64,000 nucleotides of DNA from Novosphingobium sp. FKTRR1. GTDB taxonomy: Bacteria > Pseudomonadota > Alphaproteobacteria > Sphingomonadales > Sphingomonadaceae. How positions within the stretch are numbered: position 1 is the stretch's first letter; each line of letters opens with the position of its first letter. The stretch spans positions 1 through 64,000 of the forward strand of contig NZ_JAIZDA010000015.1 of the NCBI RefSeq assembly GCF_020404405.1. The letters are read 5' to 3'. Of the stretch, positions 43,891-52,900 are shown in pieces. Made by a program: the position numbers and the translations under genes. The notes under the pieces were generated by a model. That model had not been told where the DNA came from. It searched no databases and saw only the letters and a program-made list of their open reading frames with translations.

Positions 43891-43921
43891 GATCGGCGGG
43901 AAAGTCGTGGGGAGCGGACGT

Positions 43922-44236
43922 TCACCTACGCTTGTTAGCTTGCTCCTGCAAAAAGTGCTGGGCGCAAGGTAGATAGGCTTGGTTGTCCAACAATCCCGTC
44001 GAACTGCCAATGACGCTGGCACTTCCGCACTCAGGGCATTTAGCAGTCCAACGCTTCACCCGGTTTTGCTTTTCCGGGGCAGTCCACTCGTCCTTCCATT
44101 CAGTCACCTGCTTTGAGCTGAATAGGGCGCAGCAGGAAACGCATCCAGCATACTTGCTATCTTCCACTTCCCGCCGGTTGCCGACGGTGTGGAGCCGAAT
44201 TTCTGCTATCAGCTCTAGTTCTGTTTTCTGCTTCAT
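43922..44236 (-). CDS. Small zinc-ribbon-like cytoplasmic protein
   Basis: 104 residues with no signal peptide. CVSCC (Cys32, 35, 36) and CPEC (Cys67, Cys70) form a likely zinc ribbon, with FSSKQVTEWKDEW between and SVIGSSTGLLDNQAYL after. The pattern resembles uncharacterised 'cytoplasmic proteins' with CxxC-F-x-W-x-DE-CPxCG-SVIG found scattered in bacteria and next to toxin or phage genes; no function is established. The DNA is visibly AT-richer than its neighbours, suggesting transfer. ATG 44236 is chosen as the first codon before the conserved part; ATG 44374 adds 46 unlikely residues. Confidence 0.72.
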   Translation of the reverse strand: MKQKTELELIAEIRLHTVGNRREVEDSKYAGCVSCCALFSSKQVTEWKDEWTAPEKQNRVKRWTAKCPECGSASVIGSSTGLLDNQAYLPCAQHFLQEQANKRR

Positions 44237-44394
44237 GGGTGAAGGGATGCCCGACCAGCGGATCGTCCGCAACTGGGCGTAAGCCGCTTTAGGGGCAATG
44301 TCCGCAATGTTGTCGTGTCCGGAAAGTCCGCTTCCAGCGATAAATGGCGGAAAGCTGCCGCGCCTCTCCATCATTCCTTCGCCCCCTTGTAACC

Positions 44395-44421
44395 GTCACC
44401 CCGGGCTTGGCCCGTGGTGAC
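44395..44421. repeat. REP-like palindrome
   Basis: GTCACCCCGGGC (44395-44406), loop ttg, GCCCGTGGTGAC (44410-44421) pair at 11 of 12 positions. The shape gtcacccc-ggg...ccc-ggggtgac matches a widespread extragenic palindrome in alphaproteobacterial genomes. It is the only copy I see in the window. Confidence 0.6.
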
Positions 44422-44463
44422 AATCGCTCAGGGAGATTGGTGTCGCTGATGCCGCTCCGATCC

Positions 44464-44817
44464 CTATTTGGCAGGCAGGCTGGCAAGGTAGGCCGACAGG
44501 GCGGCGACATCTTCGTCGCCCATCGTCGCGGCTACGGCGGCCATCTGCTGGGCATTGCCGCCGCTGACTTTGCCGGCGCGGTATAGCTGCAATCGCGCGC
44601 TCAGTTCTGCTACTGGCCGACCGGCGAGCGCGGGTGCCGGTACCTTTCCGCGATAATCCGCGCCGTGGCATCCGGCACAGGCATAACCGCCGAACTCGCC
44701 CCAGTTCTCGGCCAGTTCCTTGCCCTTGACCGGATCACCTGTGGCCGCAGGCGCCGCCGCAACTGCGAGTAGTAGCGCAGGAATGGCAAACAGACGGCGG
44801 CGGGGCGCGAAGGTCAT
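44464..44817 (-). CDS. Class I cytochrome c
   Basis: 117 residues: a signal peptide (1-25, AAPA) and a single c-type heme domain with CAGCH (Cys47, Cys50, His51) and a probable Met ligand in AATMGDEDV. APALAGRPVAEL and the C-terminal DVAALSAYLASL helix are typical of small periplasmic cytochromes c (c553/c5-like). It could donate electrons to the aa3 oxidase encoded at 16-23 kb. Confidence 0.9.
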   Translation of the reverse strand: MTFAPRRRLFAIPALLLAVAAAPAATGDPVKGKELAENWGEFGGYACAGCHGADYRGKVPAPALAGRPVAELSARLQLYRAGKVSGGNAQQMAAVAATMGDEDVAALSAYLASLPAK

Positions 44818-45049
44818 GGCAGGGTATCCTTTGGCATGCCGGAACCTGCTGGACGGACCGAACCTCTCACAGGTGGTGATTGGGACGAAACGAGCCTGGC
44901 AGGCATCAGCGGCAGAGAATTGCCACGTACCCGCAGTCCTCGCAACGGTGAACGGCTACAGTTTGATCGGGGCAGGTTGGGGCTTGCCAGCCCCGCGATC
45001 TGGCCCCATTCACGTTTTCCTCAACTTTGCGCCTTAGGAATTCCGGGCG

Positions 45050-46417
45050 ATGAAGACCATTCCACCCCGTCCGCAAAGTGACGTATCTGCCGCCGTTGGG
45101 CTGGTCGGCCTGATCGGCCTGCTGGTGTGGCTGGCGATCTGTCGGAACTGGGACAGTCTGGCGCCGCTGATCGGTCTGCCAGCGGGCGGCGGTCGGCTCA
45201 ATGGTGCGGATGCCGCCTTGTTGGCGGTGATCTGGTCGGGCACGCCGATGGTGCTGTGGTCGGTGCTGGTCGACAAAGTGCACTTGCGCGAATCGACCGG
45301 GATCGACTGGGCGCAGCCCCGGCCCTTGCCCGAGGTGGTCGACATCTCGATCACCAAGATCGCCGGATTGTGGGCCACCTGGTCGCTGATCGGCTTCATC
45401 TATTGCCTTGGCCGCTGGTATTGGCGTGGGCCTTACCTGTTCGCGATGGACGTGCTCGGCACTTCGGCGCCGCTGCTGTACCTTGGCGCCATCCCCTATG
45501 TGCTGTGGCTCGACCGCGTGCTGCGCAATCCGCGCGATGGTGCGTGGCATTTCGGCGCGATGCTGATCGGGCGCGAAGCTTATGACCTTGAGCAGGTGTG
45601 GAACCACTTGCGCGCCTGGGCGGTGAAGGGCTTTTTCTGCGCCTTCATGTTCTCGATCCTGCCGGGCGGGTTCATCGCAGCGGTGCAGTTCGACTGGGCC
45701 AGCGTGCCGCACGATCCGATGCAAGTGGCCAATGCACTGATCAATTTCATGTTCATGATCGACGTGCAGATCGCGATGGTTGGCTACCTGCTGACGGTAA
45801 AGCCGCTCGACGCGCAGATCCGCAGCGCCAATCCCTATCTGGCGGGATGGGTGTCGGCGTTGCTGTGCTACCCTCCGTTCATCATGATGGGCGGCGGAGC
45901 GGTGCTCGACTACCACCAGAACACCGCCGATTGGTCCTACTGGCTTCAGGGTTATCCGGCGCTGCTGTGGTTGTGGGCGGCGCTGATGGTCACGCTGACC
46001 GGAATCTATGCCTGGGCGACGGTGGCGTTCGGCCTGCGCTTTTCCAACCTGACCTATCGCGGCGTGCTGACCAACGGGCCCTACGCATGGACCCGGCACC
46101 CTGCCTACATCTCAAAGAACGCGTTCTGGTGGCTGGTAACGCTGCCGTTTCTGGCGACGTCGGGTTCGCTGGTCGATGCCGTGCGCAACACGCTGACCCT
46201 GGGTCTGGTCAGCGCGGTCTATTTCTGGCGCGCCAAGACCGAGGAAAAGCATCTGCTGGCCGAGGACGCCAAGTACCGCGAATACCACGCCTGGATGGCG
46301 CAGCACGGGTTCATCACGTCGCGGCTGGAGTGGCTTTGGCGATTGGTGGCAAACCGCCGCCGGATCGTCCCGCAGGCCCCGCTTGACGGGTCGCCAGCGG
46401 AACAACCGGCAGAGTAA
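45050..46417 (+). CDS. Large ICMT-like (isoprenylcysteine methyltransferase family) membrane protein
   Basis: 455 residues with about ten membrane helices. Only the last ~150 match the ICMT/PEMT (NnrU-clan) methyltransferase motif: GPYAWTRHPAYISKN followed by EEKHLLAEDAKYREYHAWM. The N-terminal ~290 residues are extra helices resembling sterol reductase/DUF1295-like proteins. The substrate is unknown; phospholipid or isoprenoid methylation is possible. ATG 45050. Weak ribosome site (GGAATTCCGGGCG). Confidence 0.8.
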   Translation: MKTIPPRPQSDVSAAVGLVGLIGLLVWLAICRNWDSLAPLIGLPAGGGRLNGADAALLAVIWSGTPMVLWSVLVDKVHLRESTGIDWAQPRPLPEVVDISITKIAGLWATWSLIGFIYCLGRWYWRGPYLFAMDVLGTSAPLLYLGAIPYVLWLDRVLRNPRDGAWHFGAMLIGREAYDLEQVWNHLRAWAVKGFFCAFMFSILPGGFIAAVQFDWASVPHDPMQVANALINFMFMIDVQIAMVGYLLTVKPLDAQIRSANPYLAGWVSALLCYPPFIMMGGGAVLDYHQNTADWSYWLQGYPALLWLWAALMVTLTGIYAWATVAFGLRFSNLTYRGVLTNGPYAWTRHPAYISKNAFWWLVTLPFLATSGSLVDAVRNTLTLGLVSAVYFWRAKTEEKHLLAEDAKYREYHAWMAQHGFITSRLEWLWRLVANRRRIVPQAPLDGSPAEQPAE

Positions 46418-46425
46418 ATCGCAAG

Positions 46426-46728
46426 CTAGACCGCGATACCTTCATCCGTTTCGAAAATGCGGATGTTGCGATCGCTCAAGGTCAGCAGTTCCGAACGCTC
46501 GGCTGCCCAGACCTTCATGTGATCGGTGCGGAAATGGGCATCAAGCGCGGCCCGATCGCGCCACTTTTCCGAAATGCGGAACAAGCCCGGATCGAACAGA
46601 TCCTGCGCATAGGCATATTCGATGCAACCGTCCTCGGCGCGGGTGGCGGTGACGACCTTTTCGGCCAGCGGCCTTGCAGCTTCCACTTGTTCGGGCGGCA
46701 GGCGGAAACTTCCCATCACGATGATCAT
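46426..46728 (-). CDS. ABM-domain protein (antibiotic biosynthesis monooxygenase family)
   Basis: 100 residues, one ferredoxin-like ABM domain: MIIVMGSFRLPP, then DGCIEYAYAQDLFDPGLFRISEKW and an AHFRTDH segment (YgiN-like). Such proteins include quinol monooxygenases and stress enzymes; no cofactor is needed. ATG 46728 is preferred because GGAGGG lies 6 bases upstream; ATG 46734 overlaps that site. Confidence 0.85.
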   Translation of the reverse strand: MIIVMGSFRLPPEQVEAARPLAEKVVTATRAEDGCIEYAYAQDLFDPGLFRISEKWRDRAALDAHFRTDHMKVWAAERSELLTLSDRNIRIFETDEGIAV

Positions 46729-46748
46729 CGACATCCCTCCCGTAAGTA

Positions 46749-48137
46749 TCAGAAACTCTTGGCTTCGTAGACCTTGGACAGATCCTTGCCCCATGCACCG
46801 TTGTACAGGTCAAGCAGGGACTCGGACGGGGACTTGCCGCGCGCAACGATCTCGTCGAGCGGCACCAGATAGCCGGTCTCGTTGTCGCCCGCCGCGTTAA
46901 GCCGCCCGCGCGCCGACAAGCCTGCGCGCGCGATGTCGAGTACTTGCGCGGCAATATCGCGCAAGGTGCCGCCGCCGCCGTTGAACGAATCGGGCAGCGG
47001 CGCGTTCAGGCCAAGCCGGGGCACTTCGGCGCGCAGGCGTTCGCGCCCGTCCATGTCCCAACCCTTGACCAAGTCCCATGCGGCATCGAGCGCGGTCTGG
47101 TCATAGAGCAGGCCCACCCACAGCGCTGGCAGGGCGCAAATGCTGCTCCACGGCCCGCCATCGGCGCCGCGCATCTCAAGGAACGACTTGAGCCGCACTT
47201 CGGGGAAGGCGGTGGACAGATGGTCGGTCCAGTCCGACGCTACCGGCAGTTCGCCGGGCAGCGCGGGCAGTTCGCCCTTCAGGAAATCGCGGAACGACTG
47301 GCCCGAAGCGTCGATGTACTTGCCATCGCGATAGACGAAGTACATCGGCACATCGAGCATGTAGTCGACATACCGATCGTAGCCGAAACCATCTTCGAAC
47401 ACGAAATCCAGCATGCCGGTGCGCGCCGGGTCGGTATCGGTCCAGATGTGGCTGCGATAGGACTGGTAGCCGTTCGGCTGACCTTCCAGAAACGGTGAAT
47501 TGGCGAACAGCGCGGTCGCCAGCGGCTGCAGGGCCAGGCTGACGCGGAACTTCTGCACCATGTCCGCCTCGCTCGAATAGTCGAGGTTGGTCTGGATCGT
47601 GCAGGTGCGCAGCATCATGTCGAGCCCCATCGTGCCAACGCGGGGCATGTGGCGCAGCATGATCTCGTAGCGGCCTTTGGGCATGATCGGCAGCTCGGCG
47701 CGGGTCTTGTCGGGCCACAGACCAAGCCCGAGGTAGCCCAGGCCAAGCCGGTCGCCGACGGTCTTGACTTGCGCCAGATGGCGGCCGGTTTCGGCGCAAG
47801 TTTCGTGCAGATTTTCGAGCGGCGCACCCGACAGTTCAAGCTGGCCGGCAGGCTCAAGACTGATCGCGCCGTCGCTGCCCGACATGGCGATCACGTTGCC
47901 GCCTTCCAGCACCGGCTCCCAGCCGAATTCCTCAAGCCCCAGCAGCAAGTCGCGGATGCCGCCCGGTTCTTCATAGGATGGGGCGCGGTGGTCGGCCTTG
48001 CGGTAGACCAGCTTCTCGTGCTCGGTGCCGATCCGCCAGCGTCCGCGCGGCTTTTCTCCCTTCTGCATCGGGGCCACGAGCTCCGCGCGGCTTTCGATGA
48101 AGGGTTCGTTGCTATCTGAAACCTGTCGCGTGCTCAT
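46749..48137 (-). CDS. gshA: Glutamate-cysteine ligase (plant/alphaproteobacterial type)
   Basis: First enzyme of glutathione synthesis, 462 residues. IGTEHEKLVYR and EPAGQLELSGAP are the ATP/glutamate motifs of the GCS2-like plant-type family, with SSEADMVQKFRVSLALQP and FLEMRGADGGPW also conserved. It is unrelated in sequence to E. coli GshA. No plant transit peptide. ATG 48137; rsmE is upstream on the same strand with an 83-base gap. Confidence 0.95.
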   Translation of the reverse strand: MSTRQVSDSNEPFIESRAELVAPMQKGEKPRGRWRIGTEHEKLVYRKADHRAPSYEEPGGIRDLLLGLEEFGWEPVLEGGNVIAMSGSDGAISLEPAGQLELSGAPLENLHETCAETGRHLAQVKTVGDRLGLGYLGLGLWPDKTRAELPIMPKGRYEIMLRHMPRVGTMGLDMMLRTCTIQTNLDYSSEADMVQKFRVSLALQPLATALFANSPFLEGQPNGYQSYRSHIWTDTDPARTGMLDFVFEDGFGYDRYVDYMLDVPMYFVYRDGKYIDASGQSFRDFLKGELPALPGELPVASDWTDHLSTAFPEVRLKSFLEMRGADGGPWSSICALPALWVGLLYDQTALDAAWDLVKGWDMDGRERLRAEVPRLGLNAPLPDSFNGGGGTLRDIAAQVLDIARAGLSARGRLNAAGDNETGYLVPLDEIVARGKSPSESLLDLYNGAWGKDLSKVYEAKSF

Positions 48138-48167
48138 GGCCGGGCCCTAGATCGTAAAGCGGTTTCG

Positions 48168-48178
48168 TTCCAGTGGAA
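48168..48178. promoter_or_regulatory. Palindrome TTCCAGTGGAA upstream of gshA
   Basis: An 11-base palindrome in AAAGCGGTTTCGTTCCAGTG (first part) ...GAATT context, 31 bases before the gshA start. Similar sequences recur between genes in alphaproteobacteria and may be a dispersed repeat rather than an operator. Confidence 0.35.
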
Positions 48179-48220
48179 TTGTCATGCGGTCGGGTACGTG
48201 TGCCGTCAAAGGCGGCTACT

Positions 48221-48967
48221 TCAGACCCAATCGCCACACAGCGCCATCCACAACCCCAGCGCCGCGATCGACGCCGTTTCACCGCGCAGGATGCGTGGCC
48301 CCAGCGCGATGGGCACGGCGGCAGGATGTGCGCGAATCGCGGTGCGCTCGGTATCGTCAAAACCGCCTTCGGGGCCGACCAGCAATGCCGCAGGGCCAGG
48401 ATGCGCGGTAAAGGCGCGCGGGGCCGGTTCGCCGCCGTTTTCGTCGGCAAAGAACAGCGTGCGGCCTTCGGGCCAGTCGCGCAGCAGGGCGTCGAGCCTG
48501 ACCGGCTCGGCCAGCGCTGGAAGTGCAGTGCGCGCGCATTGCTCCGCCGCCTCGGTCACAATGGCGCGGGCGCGCTCGGCATTGAGCTTGTCGGCCACGC
48601 AGCGTCGGGTCAGCACCGGGCGGATTGCGGCCACGCCCAGTTCGGTCGCCTTTTCCAGCACCAGATCGAAGCGGTCCTTTTTCAGCAGTGCGGGGCACAG
48701 CCAAAAGTCTGGCACCGCCTCGCGCCGGCGCAACTGCCGCTCCACTCGCAGCCCCAGATCACGTTTGCCTACCGCCTCGACCGTTGCCAGCCATTCGCCG
48801 GTCAGATCATCGCACAGGATCACCGCATCGCCCGTGCCGGTGCGCATGACCTTGCCCAGATAGTGCGCTTGCGGGCCATCCAGCGCCACGCCAGCGCCTT
48901 CGGCCAGCGGACCGGGCACGAACAGGCGGGGTGCCGACTTTGGCGGCCAAGCGGGGGTGGCGGGCAT
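48221..48967 (-). CDS. rsmE: 16S rRNA (uracil1498-N3)-methyltransferase
   Basis: A SPOUT (knotted) methyltransferase of 248 residues acting on helix 44 of 16S rRNA. HYLGKVMRTGTGD is in the N-terminal PUA-like domain; QCARTALPALAEP, LLVGPEGGFDDTE and LGPRILRGETASIAAL form the SAM-binding knot. ATG 48967. Divergent from ubiA with 37 bases between starts. Confidence 0.96.
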   Translation of the reverse strand: MPATPAWPPKSAPRLFVPGPLAEGAGVALDGPQAHYLGKVMRTGTGDAVILCDDLTGEWLATVEAVGKRDLGLRVERQLRRREAVPDFWLCPALLKKDRFDLVLEKATELGVAAIRPVLTRRCVADKLNAERARAIVTEAAEQCARTALPALAEPVRLDALLRDWPEGRTLFFADENGGEPAPRAFTAHPGPAALLVGPEGGFDDTERTAIRAHPAAVPIALGPRILRGETASIAALGLWMALCGDWV

Positions 48968-49004
48968 AGGTGACAGGCTCTAGCCGATCCGATGGCGCGG
49001 CGCT

Positions 49005-49928
49005 ATGCCGCGCACGATGACCGACACGCCACAGATCGTTCCCGACAGCGAACACAAGGGCCTTGTCGCGCGCTTGCCGCTGACCTTGCGCAACTATGCG
49101 CTGCTGGCCCGGTTCGACCGCCCGATCGGCTGGTGGTTGCTGTTCTGGCCTTGTGCGTGGGGGCTGTTCCTCGCTGGGGGGATCGATCGTTGGGGCATCC
49201 TTGCGTGGATGCTGCTGGGCGCGATCGCCATGCGTGGGGCGGGTTGTGTCTATAACGACATCGTGGACGCTGATCTCGATGCCCGCGTGGCGCGCACCGC
49301 CAGCCGCCCGATCGCCAGCGGCGCGGTCAGCAAGAAGGCGGCATGGATCTGGCTGCTGACGCTGGCGGCAGTCGGGCTGATCGTGCTGTTGCAGCTGCGC
49401 TGGCAGGCGCAAGTGGTCGCGCTCGGCAGTCTGGCGCTGGTTGCCGCTTATCCGTTCATGAAGCGCATCACCGGCTGGCCACAGGCGTGGCTGGGGCTGG
49501 TGTTCACGTGGGGCGCGCCGGTCGGCTGGATCGAGGCGACGGGTTTCGACCGACTCGCGCCGCTCGGCCTGCTCTATGCGGGCTGCTGGGCGTGGTGCAT
49601 GGGTTATGACACGATCTATGCCCTGCAGGACCGAGAGGATGACGCGCTGGTGGGCATCGGCTCGTCCGCGCTGTCGTTCGGGCGGCACGTGAAGGCCGGC
49701 GTGGCGGTGCTTTACGGCTTCGCGCTGGCCTGCTGGGCTGGAGCAGTGTGGCTGGTGCGGCCCGATGCGCTGGCACTGCTGGCGCTGCTGCCGATTACGG
49801 CGCACCTTGGCTGGCAGGTGCTGACGCTGAAGGAAGATGGCACCGACCCACTCACCAAGTTCCGCTCCAACCGCTTTGCCGGTGCGCTAATGGCGGCGGC
49901 GTGTTTCGTGGTGGGCGGGGCGGGCTGA
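49005..49928 (+). CDS. ubiA: 4-hydroxybenzoate octaprenyltransferase
   Basis: Attaches the polyprenyl chain to 4-hydroxybenzoate in ubiquinone synthesis. Integral membrane protein of 307 residues with two Asp-rich motifs, NDIVDADLDARV (from Asn84) and YDTIYALQDREDD, and RTASRPIASG. ATG 49005 or 49017 (MTDTPQ). Convergent with smc, six bases between the stops. Confidence 0.95.
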   Translation: MPRTMTDTPQIVPDSEHKGLVARLPLTLRNYALLARFDRPIGWWLLFWPCAWGLFLAGGIDRWGILAWMLLGAIAMRGAGCVYNDIVDADLDARVARTASRPIASGAVSKKAAWIWLLTLAAVGLIVLLQLRWQAQVVALGSLALVAAYPFMKRITGWPQAWLGLVFTWGAPVGWIEATGFDRLAPLGLLYAGCWAWCMGYDTIYALQDREDDALVGIGSSALSFGRHVKAGVAVLYGFALACWAGAVWLVRPDALALLALLPITAHLGWQVLTLKEDGTDPLTKFRSNRFAGALMAAACFVVGGAG

Positions 49929-49934
49929 GCCCGG

Positions 49935-52900
49935 TCAGCCTGCTGTCGCCAGCAGTGCCTCTGCGCCGCCAAGATCCACGCTGACCAGCCGCGAAACGCC
50001 CTTTTCGACCATCGTTACACCGAACAGGCGGTGCATCCGGCTCATCGTCACGGCGTTGTGGGTGACGATCAGGTAGCGAGTCCTGGTTTCGCCGACCATC
50101 GCATCGAGCATGTCGCAGAAGCGTTCGACGTTGGCGTCATCCAACGGCGCGTCCACTTCGTCGAGCACGCAGATCGGGGCGGGGTTGGTCAGGAACAGCG
50201 CGAAGATCAGCGCCACGGCGGTCAGCGCCTGCTCCCCGCCCGACAGCAGCGTCAGCGATTGCAGCCGCTTGCCCGGCGGCTGGGCAAAGATTTCAAGGCC
50301 CGCTTCAAGCGGATCGTCGCTGTCGACCAGCGCCAGATGCGCTTCACCCCCGGCGAACAGGCGGGTGAACAGGCGGCGGAAATGGCCATCGACGGCGTTG
50401 AAAGCGGCGCGCAACCGTTCGCGCCCTTCACGGTTGAGGTTGCCGATCGAGCCGCGCAACCGATTGACCGCTTCGGTCAGTTCGGCTTGATCGGCCAGAC
50501 TTTTGGCCAGCGTCCCTTCCACTTCGGCCAGTTCGTCGGCGGCAACCAGATTGACCGCGCCGATCCGCTCGCGCTCGGCGACCAGTCTGTCATGTTCGGC
50601 GGATTCGTGCGCCGCGCTGCCGACTTCTGCGGCGGTAAAGCCAAGCCGGCCGGGCAGCAACGGCGGCGGACACTGAAAGCGCTCGCCCGCCATCACAGCC
50701 ATTTCCTGACGGCGCTGATCCTCTGCTTCGGCTCGGGCGGCGGCACCAGCGCGCGCTTCGCGCGCGCTGGCAAGGCGTTCGGCGGCGTGGGCAAGGCCCG
50801 CCTCGGCAGCCCGCGCGGCAGCTTCGGCGCCTGCCATCGTGGCGTCAGCGGTGGCCAGATCGCGGCCGATCCTCTCGCGGATGGCGCGTGCTTCGGAAAG
50901 CTCGGTGCGCAAGCCCTCGGGTTTGGCGGCGATCACCGCGCGTTCTTCGTCCAGTTCTGCGGCGCGGTTGGCCATCTCGGCGAGCCGTCGGGCCGCCTCC
51001 CCAGCGCGCGATTGCCAACTGCGGATATCGCTTTTCAGCGAAGCGAGCCGCTCGCGCCCGACCGCGATCGTCTGGTCCTGCGCCGCCAGCATGGCGATGG
51101 CCGATTGGTGCGTGCTGCGCGCGGCAGCGTTGTGGGCGCGCGTGGCTTCGCCTTGCGCGCGACCGATCGCCGGATCGGGCAGTGCGGCGCGGCGTTCCTC
51201 GGCCTCACGCAGTTCTGCGGTCGCAACGTCACGCTGCTCGGCAAGATCGGCACTGGCCCGCGCCAGTTCGGCCTCGCGCGACTGCCGCCGGGTAAGGGCG
51301 GCCTGGGCGGCATCGAGCGAGCGCAGCGCGGTGCGTTCGGCTTCGGCAGCGCTGGCCAGCGCACGCTCCGCTTCGGCCAGCTCGGCCTGCACGCGCGCCA
51401 GTCCGGTGCGGGCGGCCTCGTCTGCCGCTTGTGCTGCGGCCATGGTGGCGCGGCGGGGCGGCAACAGCGCTTCGAGTTCGGTCAGGCGGTTCTCAGCCTC
51501 AAGCATGGCCGCTTCGGCGGCACCCTCACCGCGCGCGACGAACCCATCCCAGCGGCGCAAGTGTCCAGCCGGTGTTACCAGCCATTCGCCGGGCTCCAGC
51601 GCTTGCCCGCTGTCCTCTGCCGCAACTCGCACCAGCGCCAGCCGCGCGGTCAGTTCTGGCGCGCAAGCGCTGACATGATGCGCCAGCGAATCGGCGAGCG
51701 GGGCAGGCGCCGTGGCGCCGGTCCAGAAGCGCCCCTCAACGCCATCGGGCAGGGGACCGACCGGTGCTGCCGCATCGCGCCCCAGCACGGCGGCAAGCGC
51801 CCGTTCCCAGCCCGGGGCGATGCGGGTGCTGGCGATGGCGCCTGGGCGCTGGCCCTTTGCCGCCGCGGCCCGCTCGCGCGCGGCCTTGTCGCGGGCAAGC
51901 GCCTCGGCCTCACGCTCCACACCGGCAAGGTCGGCGCGGGCTGTGGCGAGCGTGTTGGCGGCGCTGTCGCGCGCGCGGGTCAGTTCCTCGCGCTCTACGG
52001 TCAGGGCATCGCGCGAGGATTGCGCAGCGGCGAGCGCCTGCGCGGCTGCGGTTTGGGCAGCTTGGGCAGCAGCGATCTGCACCGTCGGGTCGGGTTCGCG
52101 GCCAAGCGCTGCGGTCTGCCCGGCAAGGCGCTGGGTGTCGGCCTCGAACCGGGCGACGCGGTTGCGTGCAGCGGCGACGGCCGCTTCGGCCACACGCCAT
52201 TCGGCGTCGGCTCCGGCCTGTTCGGCCACCTTTTGCGCCAGTGCCAGTTCGGCAGCGCGCGCTGCCTGATCGGCGGCGTCTTGGGCGGTGACGAGCGCGG
52301 GACGGCGGGCTGCCGCCTCTGCCAGCGCCTGCTCGGCGCTGCCCAGATCACCTTCCAGCCGGGCGAGCGCGCTGGCCGCATCGGTCGTCAGCCGGTCGGC
52401 CTGTGCGCGGTCGGCGGCGATGCGCTGCACTTGCCGGTCGATGTCCGCGAGGCGCTGTTCTGCCCCTTCGAGTTGCGCGGTCAGCCCGGCCAGCCGCTGG
52501 TCGAGTGCGGCGGCATCCTGCCTGCGATCGAATTGCACTTCGCGCGCTTCGCTCAGCGCCGCTTGCGCGTGATGCTGCGCCGCTTGAGCGGCGTTTGCGG
52601 CGCCTTGAGCTTCGGTCACGGCGGCTTCGGCTGCCTGCGCCTCGGCGCGAGCGGCATCGGCGGCGGCGGCGGCATCGCGCCAGCGGGCAAAGATCAGTCG
52701 CGCCTCGGCGACCTTGATCTTGTCTGCCACGGCGCGATAGCGTTCGGCCGCGCGCGCCTGACGGCGCAGAGTGGTGATCTGGCTTTCCAGCCCGCCCAGC
52801 AGGTCGACCAGCCGCGCAAGGTTGGCCTCGGTGGCGCGCAGGCGATTTTCGGCATCGCGACGCCGCACATGCAACCCGGCGATGCCCGCCGCTTCTTCGA

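Noticed and set aside
44836..45081. 81-residue frame between cytochrome c and the ICMT-like gene
   Set aside because: No ribosome site, no hydrophobic or domain features; overlaps the ICMT start out of frame.
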